Positions 16,628-23,503 of a stretch of DNA of 43,131 nucleotides are shown piece by piece. A program made the translations under genes and the position numbers. The DNA comes from a virus. Every line of letters starts with the position of its first letter. Positions within the stretch are counted from its first letter, which is position 1. Below the pieces are notes generated by a model that saw only the letters and a list, made by a program, of their open reading frames with translations, made no database searches and was not told the DNA's origin. The stretch is from positions 1 through 43,131 of IMG/VR virus record IMGVR_UViG_3300031565_008220, one strand, 5' to 3'.

Positions 16628-17938
16628 TTACCAAGTATAACGCGATTTCTTGTGAGATTTTAGAACACCCTCACGGGTTAATGATGGTTGAAGACCTTCG
16701 TTCCATTTCTCACATGATGGACATAGAGTCTTTACTGTGGAATCTGGAACAAAGTATGTGGATTCACACTTCTGACATTTTATATATTTCTTTATTAGTT
16801 TATCTTTATATGTTGCAAATAATTTAGGTGTGATTTTATTATTTGTTCTTTTTACACCATCTTCATCTACCTCTCCTTCTTTAAATAATGTCGTTTTAGG
16901 CAACTCATCTCCAACAGGATCATCCTGACGAAAACCTTCAAATAGAGATCGATCATTTTCATCAAAAATATCAGTGATCCCATCATCGGTGGTTAACGGA
17001 TAAGAATCATCAACTTCATCTTCAAACATTGTAGTCATTTCATCGAACAGTGATTCCACTCGATCCTCTTTAAATATGCATTCGGCACATGGAGGTTTTT
17101 CATCCACAGGATCTTCACTCCAATCCCATAGATAACCTTTATTAGGCCCATCCGAATCCCATAGATAACCTTTATTAGCTCCACCCATATCCCAAAATGC
17201 CCGTTGGACTTCTGATGGTGTTTTTCGAGTGTACGTTGCTTCGATGAATTTCAAATTATCTCGATTTTCAACAATTAAATCTTTATGTACAAAGTTATAG
17301 CGTTTTGTTTGTTCTAATAATCGAAGTGGAGATGGTGATTGAGGTGGTTCTTCATATTTGATTCCCTCTATGTAATGTAGTGGGTCTACGGAAATTCTCT
17401 TTCCGTTAACGACAATACATACTGAAATAGAAGGTCTATCCGTATCAACATGACCGATAGTAATATGAAGACCATCGAAAAATCTTTCATCGTTTTCGTC
17501 AGTACCTGAATGAAAAGCTCCAAAATCACAATGACTATGAATCGTTCCACAATTTATATAATTTGGATTAATGACGATTTCATATTTACAACGACTGCCG
17601 CTAACACGCTGATGAGGAAGTGTGTAGTCAATCTTTTTTAAAGTGGGTTTTTCTGGATGTGACTTCAAATTCATAATAACACCACACTCACTTCTGTGTT
17701 CAGCATACACCATTTTGAAAAGTCCCAGGACTTTACCAATTATATTTGGTTTAATCTTCGGGAGATTCATCGTAGCATATTCACCGATTTCCTCACCCAT
17801 ACCGATATGATCAACTTTAACAAGAGAATCAACTAAACCCGTTCTCTTTTTTAAATATATATACTTCGAGATAATATAACACACATCATCATCTGGAAGA
17901 ACTTCTGGCATTTTTTCAAAGTAATAAACTGGAAACAT
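16628..17938 (-). CDS. JAMM/JAB isopeptidase with C-terminal zinc ribbon
   Basis: A 436-residue protein. The JAB domain (about residues 60-195) has Glu84 in SECGVIMN and an exact JAMM motif, H134-S-H136, seven residues, S144, two residues, D147 (HSHCDFGAFHSGTD), so it should be an active zinc isopeptidase removing or processing the ubiquitin-like protein. Residues 250-272 carry a tandem repeat of NKGYLWD, then an acidic linker (300-360), and a zinc ribbon with Cys388, Cys391, Cys406 and Cys409 near the C-terminus. Order and content resemble PRTRC protein A followed by ThiF. AAGGGAGT precedes the ATG. Since the partner already ends in Gly, deconjugation is a likelier job than maturation. Confidence 0.9.
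   Translation of the reverse strand: MFPVYYFEKMPEVLPDDDVCYIISKYIYLKKRTGLVDSLVKVDHIGMGEEIGEYATMNLPKIKPNIIGKVLGLFKMVYAEHRSECGVIMNLKSHPEKPTLKKIDYTLPHQRVSGSRCKYEIVINPNYINCGTIHSHCDFGAFHSGTDENDERFFDGLHITIGHVDTDRPSISVCIVVNGKRISVDPLHYIEGIKYEEPPQSPSPLRLLEQTKRYNFVHKDLIVENRDNLKFIEATYTRKTPSEVQRAFWDMGGANKGYLWDSDGPNKGYLWDWSEDPVDEKPPCAECIFKEDRVESLFDEMTTMFEDEVDDSYPLTTDDGITDIFDENDRSLFEGFRQDDPVGDELPKTTLFKEGEVDEDGVKRTNNKITPKLFATYKDKLIKKYIKCQKCESTYFVPDSTVKTLCPSCEKWNEGLQPSLTREGVLKSHKKSRYTW
17122..17178 (-). repeat. In-frame 33-bp tandem repeat in the JAB gene
   Basis: A perfect 24-bp direct repeat occurs at 17122-17145 and 17155-17178, a 33-bp period, so it encodes two 11-residue units starting NKGYLWD. A preceding FWDMGGA may be a decayed third unit. 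Aromatic-acidic short repeats of this kind often act as binding peptides. The exact DNA match points to a recent duplication. Confidence 0.85.
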
Positions 17939-17956
17939 AATTACTCCCTTGGTTGT

Positions 17957-17977
17957 GGTGGGAGATATTCTCCCACC
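17957..17977 (-). other. Intergenic hairpin (perfect 9-bp GGTGGGAGA stem)
   Basis: A perfect inverted repeat, GGTGGGAGA/TCTCCCACC with a three-base loop, lies in the 80-bp gap between the 1220-residue protein and the JAB gene, 18 bases before the JAB start. No U-run follows on the minus strand. It could mark an RNA-processing or attenuation point at the head of the JAB-E1-UBL genes. Confidence 0.75.
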
Positions 17978-18018
17978 TGATTTTTGGTTATTCTTCTCCT
18001 ATTGAGCTGGAGGAGCTG

Positions 18019-21000
18019 TCAGAAGAGGATACTTAAATCACGAAACAATTCTACAGGTTCGGTTTCTATTTTAGGAAAAATATCATCACTAACAATACAA
18101 TGACATACCTCATTATTATATTTTCCTTTTCGTAACTTATCTGAAGATAAGCTATTATAAAATATGTTCTGAGGTCCAATAAACTCAAAGCACTTAAATG
18201 ATTTTGATTTATTGGTGTCTTTTTTCAATACTCTTGGTGTTGGAAATGATAATAATGATGCTGTTATATTTTCTCTTTTATATGCCTTATCAGAACTTAT
18301 AGCTCTGAATGGTGAACTCCAATATGAATATCCTGTCAATGGACCACTTAAGCATTTATCCAAAGTCATGTACGCAGAACCATTAGTTAGAGATCGATTA
18401 GTCTGTGCATAACATACATCATACATTTTAAAACCACAAACTACGCTAGCTGGTTGTTGTATGGATGTGAAATCACCACCTATCACTCTATTATCATCAT
18501 ATTGCATTTTGAATGATCTTGATTCTGCTATCGGTTTTATCATTGCTGTACTATTTATAATCTTTCCGAAGTATGTTTCAAAACAGTGATCTCCATTTTC
18601 AACCTTTAATGCATTGAAGGCCTCTAGTGTAATATGATCTAGTGTTTGCGTGGACGAATATATTTCAAATAAATTATGTCTATAATATTCCGAATCTTCC
18701 CATGCGACCGTAAGTTGTGGTGTATTCTTGGTGAATATTGGAACGTTTACTTGATATTGAATTCGATCACCGTAGAGTACCATAAAATCACACATAAATT
18801 CTTCCCTAGTTTTTCCATCATAGTATTCTATTTTGGTAGCAGATAGTTTATCCTTTTTAAATATTTTGAAATCGGATTCTATTATATCGCTCCACATTGT
18901 CATTCCGTTTTTAAGGATTGTGAGATTTCTATTATTTACTTCAACGGTTCCAACAATCTGATCAACAGTACTCTTTGTGAAATATGGAATTTTACCAACG
19001 TTGGCTTTTATATAATCACCAACTTTTAGATTTCCAACTTCTTCTTTTGCATGTGCTATCCCATTTATAAAATGAACTCCTGTACTAGATATCATTGGCT
19101 GGAAAATTAAGTTGTCACATTTTGGATCATGAACTACAGCAAACAATACTGCTCGTTTAAACGTCGGCCCGTAATCATTTGGTCTCTCTCGCTGTGCAGC
19201 TGAAAATTCTGTATGAGCATTCATATACATTTTATATTGTTCAGTAGAATTTGATCTATCTATACCCCCCAAAATATCCGAACCAACTTGTGACGGTATT
19301 TGAATCGATCCAGCCCTGTCCGTGAGAATGATAAAATCGTGTATCGTTTTAATTGATGGAGCTTCTTTTGATTGAGGGTTCCAATCGGAAGTCAACATAA
19401 CTTTATCACCAACCTTAAATGTTATATATTCTTTTTCAGAATTACATTCGAATAAATCTCTTATTTTAAACGTTTTAACACCATCCACATCTACCAGACA
19501 AGTTTTTATATGTTCGTCTGTTGGGAGAAGAAGACAACCCTTAAGTGTGTTAGGATTCTGATCAGTAAAAGCTGCTATTGTGACTTTTCCATTCTCATCT
19601 TTGATGATTTTAAATGGTGCTACCAGTTTATTATCTCTTCCATATGGTAGTGGACATCCAGTATAAACATGCTCTCCCATAGTAACAACTTCACCTGGAT
19701 TGAGCTCTGGAATAATTTCTGTAAAACCATCACAAGAACGATCAATATATTCTGGAAGGCTGACAAGTACTTTACAATCATTCTTATTAACCTTGATCAC
19801 ACATGCGGTTAAATCATTTGAAGAATAAGAGTCTGCTGAGTTATAACCCTCTTTTCTAATCTGAAAATTTAACATTATAAAATGTTGCGGTTTAGATTTA
19901 TATCCCCCCCCATAGCGTGGCGTAGGGTTTTCTTTATAGGCTATATCCACAACACGAATTGTTGCATCAATCTTTTCACCTAGATATGTTTTTATAGTGA
20001 ATGGCCACGGACCTGAATTATTGTTAAGACGTCTGTTCGTTCTGTAGGTAAATGCTTCTCCATCCTTTAACATACTTGTTGAAGAACTCGAGCTGGAACT
20101 TGCTGGTTCAATTTCTCCAGATGTAAACAAAATTTCCACTTTAGACATACTAAGTGGAGTAATATCCTTTTTGAAGTTTATATTATTATCACGCTTACAG
20201 AATTCAATTAAATAACTATCCCCATTGTTTCTGATACTTTGGATTATATCAAGATCTGGTTTGGCTTCTCGATTAGAATCCAAAAAGATCGCAATCAACT
20301 CTCCAGATTTGAAAGTCACACCTGGAAATATAGCTTCCTTTTCATAATTTTTGGCTTTTCTAAAAGCGTCTAATATAAATTGTGTTGTCTTTTCTGTCAA
20401 TGGAAATCGAAATCGTCTTTTCTTTTCATCAATAATTTTCACATGGGTAACCATAATATCATCTTCAATCAAAGTATTTCCATCGATCCTAAAGCTTTTA
20501 TATCCATCAAATGATAGAAGTTTAAACCTTTTCTTGTTGTGTTTTAAAATCGACCCAACCCCTACTTCAATTCCATCACTTATTACTATACTATCGCAAA
20601 TTTCTGTAATATTCTTTTTTGCAGTACCGTTTTCAAGCTCTACCTGTGCAGAACCACTAAAATGTGTTTCGGTTTCGAAACCCTTTAATACATTGTTTTG
20701 ATTAACTAAATATATAGATTCTATAAACATTTTTTTTCCTTTACTAGTACTAGGTCTATATGAATCATCATAAATATATTGAGCAACACTCAGTTTTTTC
20801 TCAGTTATGTTACTATTAAATTTTAAATCCAATATAGCTGCTGGATTAACATATGAAATATATTCCCATTCAAACCAATTTCCAAGGAAGTTTTGATCAC
20901 CATACATTTCTGGTCCAGTCGTTATATCAGCATTAAATCTATTGTTCCAGAAATAACCAGTCATTTTTTCAATATATGATTTAAGATCAATAATTCCATA

Positions 21001-21681
21001 TTCCCCGAGATGCAGATTTCCCGTGCACACAACCCCATTACCGCCAACATTTGATAATGGAAATTGATATACATAATCATTTAAAGATTGAATTGGGTTG
21101 AGTGTTACAGCTGATGACATACTGTGAAATTTAAGACCGCTATCATTTCTCTTTATAACTATTAGAATATAGGTATATGGAAAATATACCCTAAAGAACA
21201 ATTTATACATATATTGGCCAAAGCTCTTTAATTTTTGCTGTTCAATATATTTATTTCTCATAGCAATCTGTTTCTGAATTTTTTCTTGCTCTTCAGCTTC
21301 AACTGAATTCAATTCTAAAACTCTTGTTTGAGCGTTAAACTTAGATTGCATTTTACCAACTAGCTTGTAAACAGCCTCTGTTGAAGATAAACGAAATGCT
21401 CTGACGCCAGGATGTACCTGAATTAAATATGCTTCTTCTCCATTGGTTCGCACTCCACGATATATACATCCATTTGGTAAGATCATATCACTATAACTAT
21501 TCAAAACATTTGTATTGAGTTGATTGAATAGACTATTAAATGATCGTTTACGAACCTGTTTTGCGCCATCATCATCATCATATACAAGTGTGGCAATTTC
21601 ATCAGAATATTTCAAGATAACAACCTTTGGCTCAATTAAACATGAGTCGAAATTGTAATGACCACTAATTTCTGAATTCAT
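18019..21681 (-). CDS. Large protein with N-terminal E2-like (Prok-E2_D/PRTRC-B-like) segment
   Basis: A 1220-residue protein. Residues about 20-280 match the pattern I recall for PRTRC protein B / Prok-E2_D: a strand-rich start, RVYFPYTYILIVI (164-176), then NGVVCTGNLHLG with Cys219 as the likely catalytic Cys, then IEKMTGYFWNNRFNADI (237-253) and NFLGNWFEWE. Residues 128-150 form a charged helix (EEQEKIQKQIAMRNKYIEQ). The remaining 900 residues are beta-rich with several VGDxIxx/VGSILKH-type small-barrel segments and a serine run (SSSSSSSTS, near residue 535); I do not recognise them. AAGGAAAA precedes the ATG. It heads the cassette E2-JAB-E1-UBL. It could also be a structural protein; the E2 relation is by motif only. 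Confidence 0.55.
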   Translation of the reverse strand: MNSEISGHYNFDSCLIEPKVVILKYSDEIATLVYDDDDGAKQVRKRSFNSLFNQLNTNVLNSYSDMILPNGCIYRGVRTNGEEAYLIQVHPGVRAFRLSSTEAVYKLVGKMQSKFNAQTRVLELNSVEAEEQEKIQKQIAMRNKYIEQQKLKSFGQYMYKLFFRVYFPYTYILIVIKRNDSGLKFHSMSSAVTLNPIQSLNDYVYQFPLSNVGGNGVVCTGNLHLGEYGIIDLKSYIEKMTGYFWNNRFNADITTGPEMYGDQNFLGNWFEWEYISYVNPAAILDLKFNSNITEKKLSVAQYIYDDSYRPSTSKGKKMFIESIYLVNQNNVLKGFETETHFSGSAQVELENGTAKKNITEICDSIVISDGIEVGVGSILKHNKKRFKLLSFDGYKSFRIDGNTLIEDDIMVTHVKIIDEKKRRFRFPLTEKTTQFILDAFRKAKNYEKEAIFPGVTFKSGELIAIFLDSNREAKPDLDIIQSIRNNGDSYLIEFCKRDNNINFKKDITPLSMSKVEILFTSGEIEPASSSSSSSTSMLKDGEAFTYRTNRRLNNNSGPWPFTIKTYLGEKIDATIRVVDIAYKENPTPRYGGGYKSKPQHFIMLNFQIRKEGYNSADSYSSNDLTACVIKVNKNDCKVLVSLPEYIDRSCDGFTEIIPELNPGEVVTMGEHVYTGCPLPYGRDNKLVAPFKIIKDENGKVTIAAFTDQNPNTLKGCLLLPTDEHIKTCLVDVDGVKTFKIRDLFECNSEKEYITFKVGDKVMLTSDWNPQSKEAPSIKTIHDFIILTDRAGSIQIPSQVGSDILGGIDRSNSTEQYKMYMNAHTEFSAAQRERPNDYGPTFKRAVLFAVVHDPKCDNLIFQPMISSTGVHFINGIAHAKEEVGNLKVGDYIKANVGKIPYFTKSTVDQIVGTVEVNNRNLTILKNGMTMWSDIIESDFKIFKKDKLSATKIEYYDGKTREEFMCDFMVLYGDRIQYQVNVPIFTKNTPQLTVAWEDSEYYRHNLFEIYSSTQTLDHITLEAFNALKVENGDHCFETYFGKIINSTAMIKPIAESRSFKMQYDDNRVIGGDFTSIQQPASVVCGFKMYDVCYAQTNRSLTNGSAYMTLDKCLSGPLTGYSYWSSPFRAISSDKAYKRENITASLLSFPTPRVLKKDTNKSKSFKCFEFIGPQNIFYNSLSSDKLRKGKYNNEVCHCIVSDDIFPKIETEPVELFRDLSILF

Positions 21682-21693
21682 GATTTTTCCTTT

Positions 21694-22125
21694 TTATGTT
21701 AAAGGTTTGATAGCCCGTTTACCAAGATAATGTTTGTATATCTTGGCGAACGATGTCACGATATGGTTTGGTTTTGTTGCCTCTATGTCATGACGCTTCT
21801 TTAATTTATTTTGGCCCACTCCACCAAAATCAACATAATACGCAACCGACCATCCGGTTAGTGGGTCATTCTCTAATGTTAAATATGAAACTTCTTTGGG
21901 GTGTTTTATATGAGGAATTGACAGAGTTAAGTATACCACAGCTCCTTTAGGTCCATTAAGACGCATCTTTTGCAATTCGATATCAGAGTATTTATCATCT
22001 TCTTCTTTCTGTATTTTCATACACAACTCATTTATAATAATTGCATCATCGTCCCGCTGTCTAATTCCTGGATCACCCTTAATTTCTTCTATGACTTTCT
22101 GTAGGATTGTTGATGATATGATCAT
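21694..22125 (-). CDS. Hypothetical protein
   Basis: A 143-residue protein of unknown function. The N-terminal half is helical and charged (VIEEIKGDPGIRQRDDDA, KIQKEEDDKYSDIELQKMR); the middle is strand-rich (GAVVYLTLSIPHIKH, DPLTGWSVAYYVDFGG) and the tail is basic. It begins inside the last codons of the preceding gene (4-base overlap), with AAAGGAAAA upstream, so the two are co-translated. It directly precedes the 1220-residue protein, 12 bases on, and may belong to the ubiquitin-like cassette, but nothing in the sequence shows this. Confidence 0.5.
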   Translation of the reverse strand: MIISSTILQKVIEEIKGDPGIRQRDDDAIIINELCMKIQKEEDDKYSDIELQKMRLNGPKGAVVYLTLSIPHIKHPKEVSYLTLENDPLTGWSVAYYVDFGGVGQNKLKKRHDIEATKPNHIVTSFAKIYKHYLGKRAIKPLT

Positions 22126-22466
22126 TTCTTTTTCCTTTTCGTTACTGGAATATTAATCTTCATTCTTTCGGGTACTTTTCTATTCTCGGAAAATTCAACC
22201 CAATCAGCAGTTTCGAAAGGAACTGAACGCCAACCCATCTTATCCAGGTCATACACATGAATGATTCCTTGTTCGTTCATTCGTTTCATTATCTGTACAA
22301 GATCTACTTTTTTCGGATGATCTTTCTTTGGTATCTTGGAGAAGTCCAAAGTAAATCTCATTATTCTAATTGTTCCATCTTTTTTGACAAACTTTACAGT
22401 AGCTTCCCGTTCGTCATAAATTTTCTGCCAAAATTCTAATGCAGTTGTTATAGTGTCTTTTGCCAT
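22122..22466 (-). CDS. DUF2693-like small SH3-type protein
   Basis: A 114-residue protein. VKFVKKDGTIRIMRFTLDFSKIP followed later by IIHVYDLDKMGWRSVPFETADW matches the layout of small phage proteins (DUF2693) that read 'TKxDGTxRxMxCTLxxxxIP ... xVWDxExxxWRSFxxDxV'. These proteins are common in T4-like and other phages and are thought to have an SH3-like barrel; their role is not known. The C-terminus is strongly basic (VTKRKKK). A strong AGGAGG lies a few bases before the ATG. Its stop overlaps the start of the next gene by four bases. Confidence 0.5.
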   Translation of the reverse strand: MAKDTITTALEFWQKIYDEREATVKFVKKDGTIRIMRFTLDFSKIPKKDHPKKVDLVQIMKRMNEQGIIHVYDLDKMGWRSVPFETADWVEFSENRKVPERMKINIPVTKRKKK

Positions 22467-22477
22467 GCATAGCCTCC

Positions 22478-23491
22478 TTAGTGATCTAAAATTTTATTTG
22501 AACTTCCTTCGCGGTATTCGATATAATTACTCATCATAACACAAGTATGATTACACCCTTGACACCAATAATATCTATCATATTCCATACAATGAAATAT
22601 AAAAGGATTCAAATAATATTCAGAATTAACATTTATTAAGAATAAATTTTTATCATTTATATGATTCGGCATCATGTTGCCTCTAATTCTGAGACATGTT
22701 CGAACCTTACCGTCTGAATCTATTGTCAGGTTGTGTATTGTTTTCTCATTCTCACAATTATAATCGGATGATATATATCGAAAAAGCATTGGTAATACTT
22801 CATCTTTCATATGAATCAAAAGCGTTTCATCAGCCATAATATTCCAATATAACTCTTTCGATTTTCTAGACTCTTTTATCAAACGACATGTTGCTGAGTA
22901 AGCTGAAAAATCATATAGATAATTTTTATTTATATCAAGTGCTGTCAAGCTCGTGTAAATTCCACCACTGGATAACATTTTAATAAGATCATATGTCTTA
23001 TCGAGAGTATCCTTGGTCATGGTAACTTCTGCGACAACATCATCCACATAATTTTTCATTTGCATAAGAAATCCAAATGCAGCAGAACTTTTCAATTGAG
23101 TATGACTATCAGTTGGTTCTTGTAACATTACTGGATCAACAGAGCCAGTAAATCCCCTAAAACCCCCGACCTCATCCATAACCCTAAGAATTTTAGGTTG
23201 AATGTCGGGGGTGCAATTAGAGATTATTGTGTAATATATATCATTCTCATTACAGAATTTAAGTATATCACTGAGGTCCCCCCTCAGAAATGGTTCACCC
23301 CCATAAAATATGTGAAATATATCGGGGTTGTATGTTTTAAATTTATTTAATAATGTTATAACTCTTTCTGCTGGAATTTCATTCTTTTTATAATGGGATA
23401 TGCGCTCTTCACCCCGTACTTTAACAATTCCGCAATAGTCGCACCTTAAATTACATCTACGAGTTAATATCCAATTTACGATTCTAACCAT
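22478..23491 (-). CDS. Radical SAM enzyme with SPASM/twitch-like C-terminus
   Basis: A 337-residue radical S-adenosylmethionine enzyme. CNLRCDYC at residues 13-20 is the CxxxCxxC site for the 4Fe-4S cluster, and FYGGEP near 62-67 is the SAM-contact motif. The C-terminal third has further Cys residues: CENE, VRTCLRIRG, FHCMEYDRYYWCQGCNHTC, which look like an auxiliary cluster region (SPASM/twitch). That tail and the length argue against QueE, which is about 220 residues and lacks extra clusters. Such enzymes often modify peptides or proteins, but the substrate cannot be read from the sequence. It lies between the Rad50-like gene and the small DUF2693-like gene. Confidence 0.8.
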   Translation of the reverse strand: MVRIVNWILTRRCNLRCDYCGIVKVRGEERISHYKKNEIPAERVITLLNKFKTYNPDIFHIFYGGEPFLRGDLSDILKFCNENDIYYTIISNCTPDIQPKILRVMDEVGGFRGFTGSVDPVMLQEPTDSHTQLKSSAAFGFLMQMKNYVDDVVAEVTMTKDTLDKTYDLIKMLSSGGIYTSLTALDINKNYLYDFSAYSATCRLIKESRKSKELYWNIMADETLLIHMKDEVLPMLFRYISSDYNCENEKTIHNLTIDSDGKVRTCLRIRGNMMPNHINDKNLFLINVNSEYYLNPFIFHCMEYDRYYWCQGCNHTCVMMSNYIEYREGSSNKILDH

Positions 23492-23503
23492 GAGTTTTCC
23501 TCG

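Noticed and set aside
17981-18030. A -1 frame extension of the 1220-residue protein ending YPLLTAPPAQ
   Set aside because: The shifted frame is open for about ten more codons, but no recognised slippery heptamer or downstream stimulatory structure placed for frameshifting is evident; the normal TGA at 18019 is accepted.
22478-23491. QueE identity for the radical SAM gene
   Set aside because: The protein is about 120 residues longer than QueE and has an extra Cys-rich C-terminal region, so the pathway link to FolE2/QueD was not assumed.
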